A stretch of 64,000 nucleotides of DNA from Nitrosomonas sp. (GCA_028577615.1 JAJSDU010000003.1:58079-122078); one strand, 5' to 3'. Shown: positions 45,938 through 55,631, counted from the first letter of the stretch. Notes: generated from the letters alone by a model not told the origin. A program made the numbers and translations.

Positions 45938-47719
45938 ATGGCGAAAGTTGTGGTAACTGCGGTTTCAGGTGATATCGTCGGCATCGAAGTGCTGGCTGGG
46001 CAGGACGAACATGTGCCATTGATGAAGAATGAAGTGGTGTATCTTTGTCCCGCCAGTGGTGAACGGCTGACGGCGGAATTGCTCAAGGTGCGCGGCAATC
46101 AGGGTACTGTGCAGGTATTCGAGGACACCCGGGGTCTGGCAACAGGAGACCCGGTGGAGTTGACTGGCGAAATGCTCTCGGTGGAGCTCGGACCGGGTTT
46201 GCTCGCGCAGGTCTATGATGGCCTGCAAAATCCGCTGAAAGGCATTGATGAACGTTACGGTATATTTCTGCCGCGCGGCGCTGAGGTGGATAAGCTGGAT
46301 CGCCGCCAGAAATGGTCTTTTATGCCACTGGTTGATACCGGTGTCAGGTTGCGTGCCGGACAAGCGCTGGGTACGGTGCAGGAAGGCAGTTTTATTCACC
46401 GTATCATGATACCTTTCGACCAGCGTGGCGAGGTCGAAGTGATCTGGATTCAGCAAGGTAATCTGACCGTGGATACGCCGATTGCCCGGATTCGTGATGA
46501 ACAGGGCAGGGAGCGCGCCATGACCATGATCCAGCGCTGGCCTGTACGGCGGCCGATTACCGAGTATTTGTTGCGCAGCCGTCAGTGCCAGCGCCTCTAT
46601 CCAGATCAACCGCTGATTACGACGCTGCGACTGATCGATACTTTTTTTCCGATCGCGCTGGGAGGCACTGCCTGCATTCCAGGTCCGTTTGGCGCGGGTA
46701 AGACCGTGCTTCAGAATCTGATCAGCCGGTATTCTGCGGTGGATATCGTAGTCGTGGTGGCTTGCGGAGAGCGTGCGGGTGAGGTGGTGGAAACCATACA
46801 CGAATTTCCCAAGTTGATAGATCCCAGAACCGGCGGTTCGTTAATGGATCGCACGATTATTGTCTGTAATACCTCTTCAATGCCGGTGGCTTCGCGCGAG
46901 GCATCGGTTTACACCGGAATCACACTGGGCGAATACTATCGTCAGATGGGTTACCACGTGCTGTTGATTGCCGATTCGACCTCACGCTGGGCGCAGGCGA
47001 TGCGTGAGACTTCTGGCCGCATGGAAGAAATTCCTGGTGAGGAAGCATTTCCCGCCTACCTGGATTCGACAATCCGCAGCGTTTACGAACGCGCCGGCGT
47101 GATACGCAACAGTGACGGTAGTCAGGGCAGTCTGACGATTATCGGCACCGTATCGCCCGCTGGCGGTAATTTTGAGGAACCGGTCACTCAGTCTACGCTG
47201 GCTACAGTCAAAACTTTCCTTGGTCTTTCCGCCGAGCGTGCTTACAAACGCTTTTATCCATCGGTGGATCCGCTGCTTTCCTGGTCGCGCTATCTTAATC
47301 AATTGCGTGGCTGGTACGAAAAAGAAGTCGCGCCAGATTGGACCGCGCGCGTGGAGCATATGCTGGCGATGTTGCGTCAGGGAGATGCTGTTTTGCAGAT
47401 GATGCAGGTGATCGGTGAGGAAGGCATTACGTTGACGGACTATCTCGCTTATCAGAAAGCCTTGTTTCTCGATATGGTTTATCTGCAGCAGGACGCCTTT
47501 GATCCAGTCGATGTTTCGGTATCTTTGAAACGCCAGCAGAAATGCTTTGAACTGGTTTGCGCGATCATCGATAAAGAATATGTCATGGAGGATAAACCGG
47601 TCGTGCGAGAGTTTTTCACGCGCCTGACAGGTTTGTTCAAAAACTTCAACTATGCCCGTGAAGATTCTCCGGATTACCAGCGCTATTTGGATGAAATCCG
47701 CCGTCTGGCCGAGCTATAG
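45938..47719 (+). CDS. atpA: V-type ATPase catalytic subunit A
   Basis: A 593-residue catalytic subunit. The P-loop is GPFGAGKT at residues 249-256, preceded by LIDTFFPIALGGTACIPG. The catalytic Glu follows in CGERAGEVVE, and the conserved DSTSRWAQAMRE block comes later. The A-type-specific non-homologous insert region (about 110-185, with LRAGQALGTVQEGSF) is present, distinguishing it from F-type beta. It is last in the operon, directly after the DUF2764 gene, whereas in related operons it comes immediately before atpB. No subunit F gene follows. Confidence 0.95.
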   Translation: MAKVVVTAVSGDIVGIEVLAGQDEHVPLMKNEVVYLCPASGERLTAELLKVRGNQGTVQVFEDTRGLATGDPVELTGEMLSVELGPGLLAQVYDGLQNPLKGIDERYGIFLPRGAEVDKLDRRQKWSFMPLVDTGVRLRAGQALGTVQEGSFIHRIMIPFDQRGEVEVIWIQQGNLTVDTPIARIRDEQGRERAMTMIQRWPVRRPITEYLLRSRQCQRLYPDQPLITTLRLIDTFFPIALGGTACIPGPFGAGKTVLQNLISRYSAVDIVVVVACGERAGEVVETIHEFPKLIDPRTGGSLMDRTIIVCNTSSMPVASREASVYTGITLGEYYRQMGYHVLLIADSTSRWAQAMRETSGRMEEIPGEEAFPAYLDSTIRSVYERAGVIRNSDGSQGSLTIIGTVSPAGGNFEEPVTQSTLATVKTFLGLSAERAYKRFYPSVDPLLSWSRYLNQLRGWYEKEVAPDWTARVEHMLAMLRQGDAVLQMMQVIGEEGITLTDYLAYQKALFLDMVYLQQDAFDPVDVSVSLKRQQKCFELVCAIIDKEYVMEDKPVVREFFTRLTGLFKNFNYAREDSPDYQRYLDEIRRLAEL

Positions 47720-47874
47720 AAATATAGAAAACACCTGCATATATCGGATTGTTCGACTGAGCGCTTATCGCCTTATGCAACTTTAGTACAATTGGTGAGT
47801 CTACCTATGGGTGTATAATTTCGTACCGAGCTTTCGGAATATCTCCCCCCAACGGGGGAATCAAACTCAAACAA

Positions 47875-48354
47875 ATGGTTAGTCACAACAAAAAATATCA
47901 GGCAAAGCTGTTTGCGCCATTTGCGGTTTTAGGCATCTGCACAGAAGAAGACTGGTTAACCGAAATCGATTATTTGCCGATAGACACGCCGTTACAGAAA
48001 CCGGACACACCTTTGGCAAAGGAAGTTTGTGCGCAATTGCAGGCTTATCTGTTGAACCCGAAGTTTATATTTGATCTTTCGCTGCATATCAATGGAACTG
48101 CGCATCAACGCCGGGTGTGGCAGAAAATTCAGGAAATCCCGAGTGGCCAGACAACCAGTTACGCGGAGATTGCAGCGATAATTCATTCTGCGCCAAGAGC
48201 GGTGGGGCGGGCCTGCGGGGCGAATAAAATTCCAATTATTATTCCGTGTCATAGAATTATTGCCAAGAATGGCGGATTGGGCGGTTTTATGAACGCCAAT
48301 GAAGGCAGTCCCTTGGAAATTAAACGTTGGTTATTGAAACATGAAAGTATCTGA
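47875..48354 (+). CDS. ogt: Methylated-DNA-protein cysteine methyltransferase
   Basis: A 159-residue suicide repair protein that removes O6-alkyl groups from guanine. The active site is Cys125 in IPCHRI. The helix-turn-helix with recognition residues is around TTSYAEIAAIIHSAPRAVGRACGANK. The N-terminal domain is short, as in Ogt. No strong ribosome binding site is seen; GGGGG lies too far upstream. The 3' end overlaps xerD by 14 bases, so the two are probably co-expressed. Confidence 0.93.
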   Translation: MVSHNKKYQAKLFAPFAVLGICTEEDWLTEIDYLPIDTPLQKPDTPLAKEVCAQLQAYLLNPKFIFDLSLHINGTAHQRRVWQKIQEIPSGQTTSYAEIAAIIHSAPRAVGRACGANKIPIIIPCHRIIAKNGGLGGFMNANEGSPLEIKRWLLKHESI

Positions 48355-49255
48355 ACAAAATGCCGCAATTTTTGACGAATTCTTTGATACCCTGTGGCTC
48401 GAAGACGGTCTGGCGCGTAATACGCTGCAAAGCTATCGTAATGACCTGCAGGTTTTTGCGGATTGGCTCAATCATCATAATAGCCATAAAAAAGAATCTA
48501 TTATTGATGCTACACATGCGGATTTGCTCGATTTTCTGGCCTCGAGGGTAGATGCGAAGAAGAAGGCCAGCACTACCAGCCGTGAATTATCCAGTCTGAA
48601 ACGATTTTTCCGCTATTTGCTGCGCCAGGGAAAAATCGCGACGGATCCGAGTTTGAATATCGCGGCACCAAAACTGATACGTAATCTGCCTGAAAGCTTG
48701 ACCGAACAGGAAGTCGAATTGCTATTGCAGGCGCCCAATCTGAACAGTTCACTTGGTTTGCGTGACCGGGCCATGCTGGAAGTATTGTATGCCAGTGGAT
48801 TACGGGTTTCGGAATTGATCAATTTGAAATACTCTCAGGTTAGTCAGGACATGGGCGTGGTCAGAGTGATGGGTAAAGGTATGCGAGAGCGCCTGACGCC
48901 GCTCGGTGAGGAATCCATGGAATGGCTGAACCGTTATACCCGGCAAGCGCGCCCTCTATTATTGCAGGGTATCGTTACCGATACTGTTTTTGTCACAGCA
49001 CGCGGTGGTGCGATGACGAGACAGGCGTTCTGGTATTTGATCAAGCGGCACGCCAAAGCGGTCGGCATAACCAAGCCACTGTCACCGCACACGATACGTC
49101 ATGCATTTGCGACGCATTTGTTAAATCATGGCGCTGATTTGCGGGTCGTGCAATTGCTGCTGGGGCATTCGGATATTTCCACGACACAGATTTATACACA
49201 CATCGCGAGCGAGCGTTTGAAACAACTTCACACCAAGCATCACCCCAGGGGTTGA
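48341..49255 (+). CDS. xerD: Tyrosine recombinase XerD
   Basis: A 304-residue recombinase that resolves chromosome dimers at dif with XerC. The N-terminal SAM-like domain (DTLWLEDGLARNTLQSYRNDL) is typical of XerD. The catalytic residues are Arg155 in ASGLRVSELI, a Lys in VMGKGMRER, His-x-x-Arg in SPHTIRHAFATHL, a second His in LLGHSDISTTQIYTH and nucleophile Tyr285. It lacks the extra helix insertion that marks integron integrases, so it is not the source of the cassette-like region at 62-63 kb. It converges on lysS. Confidence 0.93.
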   Translation: MKVSEQNAAIFDEFFDTLWLEDGLARNTLQSYRNDLQVFADWLNHHNSHKKESIIDATHADLLDFLASRVDAKKKASTTSRELSSLKRFFRYLLRQGKIATDPSLNIAAPKLIRNLPESLTEQEVELLLQAPNLNSSLGLRDRAMLEVLYASGLRVSELINLKYSQVSQDMGVVRVMGKGMRERLTPLGEESMEWLNRYTRQARPLLLQGIVTDTVFVTARGGAMTRQAFWYLIKRHAKAVGITKPLSPHTIRHAFATHLLNHGADLRVVQLLLGHSDISTTQIYTHIASERLKQLHTKHHPRG

Positions 49256-49289
49256 TCTGAAGAAGAGCAGGAGTCAGGAAGAAATTCCG

Positions 49290-50804
49290 CTATTCTTCGA
49301 GGCGCAGCTGCGGAAATAGAATAACGTCGCGGATACTCGGACTGTCGGTAAACAACATGACCAGGCGATCAATGCCGATGCCTTCGCCCGCAGTTGGCGG
49401 CAGTCCGTATTCCAGTGCACGGATATAGTCGGCATCATAGTGCATTGCTTCGTGATCTCCGGCATCTTTCGCCCTGGCTTGCTCCATGAATCGGGCCGCC
49501 TGGTCTTCCGGATCATTCAGTTCGGAAAATCCATTGGCGATTTCGCGTCCCGCTATATACAGTTCAAAACGGTCGGTAATTTCGGAATTAAGATCATTGC
49601 GTCTGGCCAGTGGCGATACTTCGGCAGGATAATCGACGATAAATGTCGGTTCGAAGAGCAAATGCTCTGTTGTGTTGTCAAAAAGCGATAATTGCAATCC
49701 GCCGATACCATCGTTGGAGTCGTAGTGAATATTCAGTGCTGACAGGCGATCGATCAGGAAATCACGATCATTGAGTTGCGCCTCTGTATATCCAGAATGA
49801 TATTTCATGATGGCCTGCGCGATAGTCATGCGCGTGAAAGGTATGCTGAAATCAATTTCACGTTGCTGATAGGTCACTGTCGCCGTGCCAAGAACTGTTT
49901 GCGCCACAGTGCGCAACAATTCCTCGGTAAAATCCATCAAGTAACTGAAGTCCTGATAGGCCTCGTAGAATTCCAGCATGGTGAATTCCGGGTTATGCCG
50001 TGCGGAGATGCCTTCATTCCTGAAATTCCGGTTGATTTCAAAAACTTTTTCCAGGCCGCCGACCACCAGTCGCTTGAGATACAATTCGGGCGCGATACGT
50101 AAAAACAACTCCATATCAAGCGCGTTATGATGCGTGATGAATGGCCGCGCCGTGGCGCCACCGGGAATCGGATGCATCATGGGTGTTTCCACTTCAAGAT
50201 AATTCCGCGAAACAAAGAAATCGCGCATCGCCTGAATAATCCTGGAACGCACGGCGAAAACCCGGCGTGTGCTCTCATTGGTCATCAGGTCGAGATAGCG
50301 CAGGCGATATTTTTGTTCCTGATCAGTCAGGCCATGAAATTTTTCCGGCAACGGGCGTAATGATTTTGTCAGTAACTGCAGGTGGCTAACCCGGATTGAG
50401 AGTTCTCCGGTTTGCGTTCTGAACAAAACGCCTTCAGCGCCCAGAATATCGCCCAGGTCATGATGTTTGAATTCCGCATGTGCCGATTCACCGGTATCGT
50501 TGTTGGAAATGAACAGCTGTATGCGTCCGCTCATATCCTGAATGGTCGCGAAACTTGCTTTACCCATGACACGCTTGAGCATCATGCGTCCAGCGACTTT
50601 AACGTGTACCGATGCGTTTTCCAGAGCTTCCTTGGATTGTTCTCCGTACTGTGCGTGCAGTGCTGCAGCCAGATGTTCGCGGCGAAAGGTGTTTGGAAAC
50701 GCATTACCTTTTTGACGCAGTGCATTCAGCTTGGCGCGGCGCTCTGCTATGATCTGATTTTCATCCTGATGTGGCGATGGAGTCGACGAGGTTTCCTGGG
50801 TCAT
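49290..50804 (-). CDS. lysS: Lysyl-tRNA synthetase, class II
   Basis: A 504-residue cytoplasmic enzyme that charges tRNA-Lys. An N-terminal OB-fold anticodon domain ([23 protein letters not shown]) precedes the class II core. Motif 2 ([24 protein letters not shown], cited by its start [11 protein letters not shown]) and motif 3 ([21 protein letters not shown], cited by [10 protein letters not shown]) are intact. [20 protein letters not shown] is a LysRS hallmark. A perfect TATAAT box lies 57 bases upstream on the minus strand. It converges on xerD. Confidence 0.96.
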   Translation of the reverse strand: MTQETSSTPSPHQDENQIIAERRAKLNALRQKGNAFPNTFRREHLAAALHAQYGEQSKEALENASVHVKVAGRMMLKRVMGKASFATIQDMSGRIQLFISNNDTGESAHAEFKHHDLGDILGAEGVLFRTQTGELSIRVSHLQLLTKSLRPLPEKFHGLTDQEQKYRLRYLDLMTNESTRRVFAVRSRIIQAMRDFFVSRNYLEVETPMMHPIPGGATARPFITHHNALDMELFLRIAPELYLKRLVVGGLEKVFEINRNFRNEGISARHNPEFTMLEFYEAYQDFSYLMDFTEELLRTVAQTVLGTATVTYQQREIDFSIPFTRMTIAQAIMKYHSGYTEAQLNDRDFLIDRLSALNIHYDSNDGIGGLQLSLFDNTTEHLLFEPTFIVDYPAEVSPLARRNDLNSEITDRFELYIAGREIANGFSELNDPEDQAARFMEQARAKDAGDHEAMHYDADYIRALEYGLPPTAGEGIGIDRLVMLFTDSPSIRDVILFPQLRLEE

Positions 50805-51315
50805 GTTTGCGTATTTGGAACTGGCGATGAATTCGCAATAAGTATTGTGGAAAAATGTCTATTATACGCGTGACAGCCGGGTTACGTAATCCATTTCGGC
50901 TCCGGGTAATCAGCCGTTGCATGTTCTCGCCAGGAGATGTTCAAATCAATGGCGAGTTGCTGTGATTTTTATCTATCCTTTGCATATGCATGTGATAAAT
51001 CTCATGGCATTTGCCGCTGTTACTTTTATACTGGGTGGCAAGAAGAGGATAACGCTGATTAGAATATGTTGACTATTCGGTTGCAGATCATGGCCGTTGC
51101 GGTTCAATAGTTTTTTCCACCAAAGTTTCGATCGATATCGTCGTTATTCATCAAACTGCATTTAAGGCGGTTTTTTTCAGTAGCCTGACTGTTTCCCGTG
51201 GTTACAAAAGCGAAAAGCAAGTGGAGATTTCAGGAAAAACCCGACAGTGATTGGGTGTCGGAATTTAATGCAGCCCGAATAGTTAATCATATACGCGTCA
51301 ATAGAATTTAACGAA
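50805..51315. other. Divergent intergenic region between lysS and the GGDEF gene
   Basis: 511 bases with no gene I can support. The lysS promoter candidate is near the left side. A 10-base palindrome TGCATATGCA lies near 50980-50990; its role is unknown. No hairpin with T-run and no repeat copy seen elsewhere in the window. Confidence 0.5.
50861..50889 (-). promoter_or_regulatory. Candidate promoter of lysS
   Basis: On the minus strand, TATAAT (50866-50861) is preceded at 17 bases by TTACGT, a poor -35. The perfect -10 and its position 57 bases upstream of the lysS start make it a fair sigma70 promoter candidate. Confidence 0.4.
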
Positions 51316-52905
51316 ATGAATCATAAACTGCATTTGCATGTCACCCGGTTAGTAACTCTGGGCGCTATTTTCTTTGCCATTGTTACGTCAACCGTATTTT
51401 ATTTTTATAATTTGACCGTACAGCAAAGTGACATGGAAAAAGCCATTGAACAATTGTTTGTGACTGTTAAAATTCCGGCAGAGATTTCGGTGTATCTTGA
51501 TAACGATGATCTGGCGCGAGAGGTTATCGACGGGCTACAGGAAAACGATATCATTTCAGCTGCTGTCCTGACCAGCAAAACGGGCATGAGGGTTGCGTCC
51601 ACTGACGCTGCGTCATTCGATGTTTCTACTGCTTTGTTTTTTCCGCTGTATAACCCGTTTGAAGCTTCAGACCGGATTGGTGTATTACAGGTCCGATTGA
51701 ACAAGGAGCTGTTGAATCAGTCTGTCATGCGTGCCGCGCTGGAACAGATGTTGATTCTGCTCGTTCTGATCATTACGGTAGCGATGCTGGTGCTGATTAT
51801 GATGCGGCGCCTGTTAACGACACCGATTCAGTCAATCGCGGATAATCTGCATAAAATCAAGCCGGGCGATGCTGATCGCCTGCATTGTCCAAAAGGACAT
51901 GAAAAAAATGAAATTGGCAATTTGGTGGCCGACATCAATAAATTGCTTGTTTCAGTACGTGATACCCTCATGCAGGAGCGGCAGCTGCGTAATCAGGTTG
52001 AAGCAATGGAAAAACATTTCAGACTGATTTTTGAACGCGCCAGCGCTGGAATTTTTCTGTTGGACCGGGGTTTTCATTTAAGATCCTCTAATAGAGCTTT
52101 CCAGAAAATAATCGGTATAGCAGGGATAGAGCGCCGGTTAAAAAAGAAAAATATCTATCTGCCAGAGTTGTTCTCAGACCCGCATCGGGTTCATGATTTA
52201 TTGAATGAAATTCTCGAGACGCACCAGTCCGTGGCATGCGATCTACAGCTCGAACAGACCTGCCGGGGTGAAGAAAGGTGGCTGCACTGTCTGTTTTCGA
52301 TTGTAGATAATGACCAAAACAAAAATGAAGAAGCTCTGATTGAAGGACTTATTATTGATGTAACGGAACGTACCTTTCAGATGGAGCGTGTTTTATATGA
52401 ATCCGAACATGACCCGTTGACGCAACTGTTCAATCGGCGTGCGGGAGAGCAATTGCTGGATATCATGCTGAAGAATGCGAAAAAGAGTAACGAACAGCTG
52501 GTGCTGCTGCTTATTGATCTGGATGGCTTCAAGGCAGTCAATGACCATTTTGGCCATAAAGCGGGAGACAAAGTGTTGATTGAAGTTGCCAATCGTCTGA
52601 AGACAACAATTCGTAGGGAAGATATTCTGATACGGTTGGGCGGTGATGAATTTGTCATCGCATTTAATGTAGCAGGTGAAAGCCGCAGTGAAATAGACCA
52701 TTTTGTAGAAAATCTGCTCAATCGTTTTAAAACTGAAATACAATTGAAAGATAACAATAGCGTGACTATTGGTTCCAGCATCGGTATTGCGGTTTATCCG
52801 CGTGACGGTAAAACCATTGGAACGCTCATGGTCAACGCGGATTCAGCCATGTACCAGGCCAAGCGAGAAGGAAAAAACCGCGCTTTGTATTACTGTGCAG
52901 CATGA
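51316..52905 (+). CDS. Membrane PAS-GGDEF diguanylate cyclase
   Basis: A 529-residue sensor enzyme that would make cyclic-di-GMP. TM1 is at about 12-34, a periplasmic sensor loop covers about 35-145, and TM2 is at about 146-168. A HAMP linker (TTPIQSIADNLHKIKPGDADRL) is followed by a PAS domain (about 233-350, with IFERASAGIFLLDRGFHLRSSN) and a GGDEF domain (365-527). The catalytic GGDEF is exact at 442-446. An inhibitory site R-x-x-D (Arg433 to Asp436) lies exactly five residues before it, so product feedback is expected. There is no EAL domain. The signal sensed is unknown. Confidence 0.93.
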   Translation: MNHKLHLHVTRLVTLGAIFFAIVTSTVFYFYNLTVQQSDMEKAIEQLFVTVKIPAEISVYLDNDDLAREVIDGLQENDIISAAVLTSKTGMRVASTDAASFDVSTALFFPLYNPFEASDRIGVLQVRLNKELLNQSVMRAALEQMLILLVLIITVAMLVLIMMRRLLTTPIQSIADNLHKIKPGDADRLHCPKGHEKNEIGNLVADINKLLVSVRDTLMQERQLRNQVEAMEKHFRLIFERASAGIFLLDRGFHLRSSNRAFQKIIGIAGIERRLKKKNIYLPELFSDPHRVHDLLNEILETHQSVACDLQLEQTCRGEERWLHCLFSIVDNDQNKNEEALIEGLIIDVTERTFQMERVLYESEHDPLTQLFNRRAGEQLLDIMLKNAKKSNEQLVLLLIDLDGFKAVNDHFGHKAGDKVLIEVANRLKTTIRREDILIRLGGDEFVIAFNVAGESRSEIDHFVENLLNRFKTEIQLKDNNSVTIGSSIGIAVYPRDGKTIGTLMVNADSAMYQAKREGKNRALYYCAA

Positions 52906-52935
52906 TGTGCATGTATATCATTTTCATTTGCTCCT

Positions 52936-53322
52936 ATGATGCAACTGCTTAAATTAATAACCAGCTCAATTATTTTTCTACTGGTTTTGTTTTTTATGAA
53001 AACCATGCTCTCCATTACCACCGATTTAGAAGAATGGATCAATACCACAGTGTCTTTATCGTTTGCCGCATTAGCGAGTTGGCATTCCTGGCGTTGGTTT
53101 TCAGGAAACACTATTGGTTTAGCGGCGGCTGTTTTTAGCGGAGCGTTGATTCTGGGTGGTTTTGGCTTTGTTTTTGGATTTTTCGGACCGATGCTCATTA
53201 CGCGCGATACACAGCAGGCGGCGACGATTGGCATTTTTATCGCCAGCCCGCTGGGTATGCTGCTTGGCGCTGTTGCCGGTTATATTCTGGTATCCAGGCA
53301 GAAGCAATCGGTAAGCCGATAA
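52936..53322 (+). CDS. Small four-helix membrane protein, unknown
   Basis: A 128-residue hydrophobic protein with about four membrane segments: LITSSIIFLLVLFFMKTML, a second near TTVSLSFAALASW, then IGLAAAVFSGALILGGFGFVFGFFGPML, and GIFIASPLGMLLGAVAGYIL. It is glycine-rich in the second half, and the C-terminus is basic (SRQKQSVSR). I do not recognise a family. It lies 30 bases after the GGDEF gene on the same strand, and converges on zapE. The start may be either of two adjacent ATGs. Confidence 0.6.
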   Translation: MMQLLKLITSSIIFLLVLFFMKTMLSITTDLEEWINTTVSLSFAALASWHSWRWFSGNTIGLAAAVFSGALILGGFGFVFGFFGPMLITRDTQQAATIGIFIASPLGMLLGAVAGYILVSRQKQSVSR

Positions 53323-53339
53323 ATTTCACAATTGAATTT

Positions 53340-54554
53340 TCAGACAGGCTTCGGAAATTGTTTGCCATGACCACGTATCAGATAATTTTCCGATTGCATC
53401 TCCATTAACCGGGAGACTACCCGTTCGAATTCAAAACCGATGTTGCCTGAACGATATAATTGTTGAGGTGGTGCTGCCGCGGAACACAGAAATTTAACGT
53501 TATACTCATATAATGCGTCTATAAAGTGCATGAATCGGGTGGCCTCGCTGGCATTTTCATGTGTGAACTGTGGGATGGCAACCATGATCACGGTATGATA
53601 GGCCTTGGCCACGGCAAGATAGTCCGCTGCTCCCAAAGGATTGGCGCAGAGGCGTTTAAATGAAAATACCGCCACGCCTCGCGCCGATTTCGGAACGAAC
53701 AATCTGCGTCCCTGAACAATCAATTCGCCGCTCGGTACTTTGTCACGATCCTCAATATTACGATCGGTTAATCGAAAGAAAATGGTGGATAACGCGGCTG
53801 TTGTCACGGCATTCACCGGATGAAAATAGGTTTCCACGCCTTTCAGGCGGTCGTAACGGTAATCTGTCGGACCGTTTAGCGGAATAATTTCCATTCTTTC
53901 CTTGATGCGGTCAATGAATGGAATGAAACGATGGCGGTTTAAACCGTTTTTATAAAGTGCATCCGGCGCCCGGTTGGATGTGGAGACAACCACCACGCCT
54001 TGATCAAACAATTCCTGAAATAGCCGTGTAACCACCATCGCATCGGCAATGTCGGTAATCTGCAATTCGTCAAAGCACAGCAATGTCGTTGTGCTGGCGA
54101 TTTGGTGCGCTATGGCGGGCATCGGATCATCAAGGTCAATTTTTCTATCACGGGCGATCCCGTTTAAAGCCAGTTTACGCTGCTGCGTAGAAAGACCGTG
54201 CCAGGCTTTCAACCGCGCATGAATATCCAGCATGAATTCCTGAAAATGCATGCGCCGTTTCGCAGATAACGGTGCTGTTTCATAAAATAAATCCATCAGC
54301 ATCGATTTTCCGCGGCCAACGCCGCCGAAGAGATAAATTCCCCTGGGAATATTCAGAGTACTGTCCGCGCGGGAAAACAGACGTGACACCCAATTGCTTT
54401 TACGAATATTCGAACGGGCGTAAGAACTTAGTTCTTCATACAGACGCTCCAAAGCGTTAATTGCGTTGGCCTGATCAATATCCGGCTTTAACTCGCCGGC
54501 CTCCATTAAAGTTTGATACTCAATCCGGGGGGTATATTTTTGGTCAGCGATCAT
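53340..54554 (-). CDS. zapE: Cell division ATPase ZapE (AFG1 family)
   Basis: A 404-residue AAA+-like ATPase that in E. coli affects Z-ring stability; mitochondrial AFG1 is related. Walker A is GGVGRGKSMLMD and Walker B is LLCFDELQITDIADA, a hallmark of the family, followed by the sensor segment VVVSTSNRAPDALYKNGL. RFMHFIDALYEYNVKF is also typical of this family. Length is slightly longer than the usual 375-385, because of the C-terminal tail (SRLMEMQSENYL). It stands alone between two convergent/divergent neighbours. Confidence 0.93.
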   Translation of the reverse strand: MIADQKYTPRIEYQTLMEAGELKPDIDQANAINALERLYEELSSYARSNIRKSNWVSRLFSRADSTLNIPRGIYLFGGVGRGKSMLMDLFYETAPLSAKRRMHFQEFMLDIHARLKAWHGLSTQQRKLALNGIARDRKIDLDDPMPAIAHQIASTTTLLCFDELQITDIADAMVVTRLFQELFDQGVVVVSTSNRAPDALYKNGLNRHRFIPFIDRIKERMEIIPLNGPTDYRYDRLKGVETYFHPVNAVTTAALSTIFFRLTDRNIEDRDKVPSGELIVQGRRLFVPKSARGVAVFSFKRLCANPLGAADYLAVAKAYHTVIMVAIPQFTHENASEATRFMHFIDALYEYNVKFLCSAAAPPQQLYRSGNIGFEFERVVSRLMEMQSENYLIRGHGKQFPKPV

Positions 54555-54886
54555 GGGCTGCGTGATGAAAAATAAGGTATGGTTTTTTATTCAGCAGGCT
54601 GCTATGGCCAGGCAGTATTTTTATAACTATTGTTCAAGGTTAATCTGATCAAATGTTCCTGTTTTAAACATTCTGGCTTGAATTCTTCACTCAATTTGAG
54701 TAACGCAGATTACATCTGCAGCCGGATAAAGCCTCTGGCTGCGAAATTGCTCAGTAAAGTGGGATTCATCACAGATCATCGATTATATATGAATTATATT
54801 CACCATCGATTCGGCACGAGTTAGATCCTCGGTGCAGGGGACTCTGCCGGACACTTCATTGAGTAAGATTAAACAGGAGCCTTGTT
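54555..54886. other. Intergenic region between zapE and the small exported protein gene
   Basis: 332 bases. A perfect inverted repeat GCAGAT-TAC-ATCTGC lies at about 54708-54722 and could be an operator. A 64-codon frame at 54630-54824 has no ribosome binding site and an unlikely composition, so it is not called. No clear promoter boxes are seen. Confidence 0.4.
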
Positions 54887-55387
54887 ATGAAATACACGAC
54901 GATTAAAAGTATTCTGGTTTTGCTGGCCATGCTATATATCCCGAACGCCTTGGCGGGTTCCAGCATATATAGCGCGTTTGTTACAGCCGAGAAAGCTGGC
55001 GTAATTGATCAAACGAACATTTCCGCCCCTTCATACACTGCTTGCGAAATTCGAAAAGCTGATGTCATCAACAATTATTTGGCAACGGGTTATACCATAC
55101 TGAATACATCCAGTTGTGTTCCCATTTTATTACGGTTGCCGGAGCTGATTCATCCGGAATGGCATCCTCGCTGGCCAATTCCACCGGTATGTTTAAGTTG
55201 CCCGCCGTGGGATCTGAATGTTTTGGAAGTATTGGATCCTTATCTGGTGAAACAGCTCCATGAGCTGAGCCGGAAATACCGTGTCGAAGAATACCTGAAG
55301 GAATTGCAAAACCTGCAGAATAAATTCGACCTGGAAGGATTTGACAAAGCATTGGGTGAGCTGGATGCGCAGCAACAATTCAGATAA
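54887..55387 (+). CDS. Small exported protein, unknown function
   Basis: A 166-residue protein with a clear signal peptide (core SILVLLAMLYIPNALA, cleavage after ALA). The mature part carries four cysteines (near residues 53, 77, 101 and 104, the last two in VCLSCPPW) that could form disulfides or bind metal. The C-terminal third is strongly helical and charged (LVKQLHELSRKYRVEEYLK, then ELQNLQNKFDLEG), likely a coiled coil. No family is recognised. ACAGGAG precedes the ATG, and an intrinsic terminator follows the stop, so it is a single-gene unit. Confidence 0.7.
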   Translation: MKYTTIKSILVLLAMLYIPNALAGSSIYSAFVTAEKAGVIDQTNISAPSYTACEIRKADVINNYLATGYTILNTSSCVPILLRLPELIHPEWHPRWPIPPVCLSCPPWDLNVLEVLDPYLVKQLHELSRKYRVEEYLKELQNLQNKFDLEGFDKALGELDAQQQFR

Positions 55388-55409
55388 TCCCTAAAGCTTT
55401 TTGATGCGC

Positions 55410-55447
55410 AAGAAGGCTGAAATTTGCTTCAGCCTTCTTTTTTTTCT
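55410..55447 (+). terminator. Intrinsic terminator after the small exported protein gene
   Basis: AAGAAGGCTGA and TCAGCCTTCTT form an 11-bp stem around a short loop, followed by an uninterrupted run of T. It begins 23 bases after the stop codon at 55387. Confidence 0.88.
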
Positions 55448-55461
55448 GGATATCAACATCG

Positions 55462-55590
55462 ATGGTCAAAGCATACGAAAACCGGATTAAGAAACTTGAA
55501 ACCGACAAGGCGGCGCTGATCGAAAAATCGTCTCAATCACCGCGTCCGGTGCGTTCATGCGGTACGGCGCTTAGAATTGTGAAGAACTTG
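55462..55590 (+). pseudogene. Serine-recombinase C-terminal fragment (remnant)
   Basis: The translation VKAYENRIKKLETDKAALIE followed by KSSQSPRPVRS resembles the C-terminal coiled part of large serine site-specific recombinases, where a similar Y-E-x-R-I-x-x-L-E-x-E-K stretch is followed by GRP-x-R-(S/T)-F-E-E-M-F. The match stops at PVRS; what follows is different and runs into the tRNA gene. There is no catalytic domain upstream, where an intrinsic terminator lies instead. It is best read as a remnant of an integrated element next to tRNA-Ser. The identification is by recall of the family pattern. Confidence 0.4.
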
Positions 55591-55631
55591 TTACGTCTCA
55601 ATGGGTTATTGATTCGGATAGAAGAATCAAC

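Noticed and set aside
48341-49255. Integron integrase as source of the cassette-like array
   Set aside because: The sequence is a standard XerD without the integron-specific insertion and lies about 13 kb away beside ogt.
54630-54824. 64-codon open frame between zapE and the exported protein gene
   Set aside because: No ribosome binding site, unlikely composition and no family pattern.
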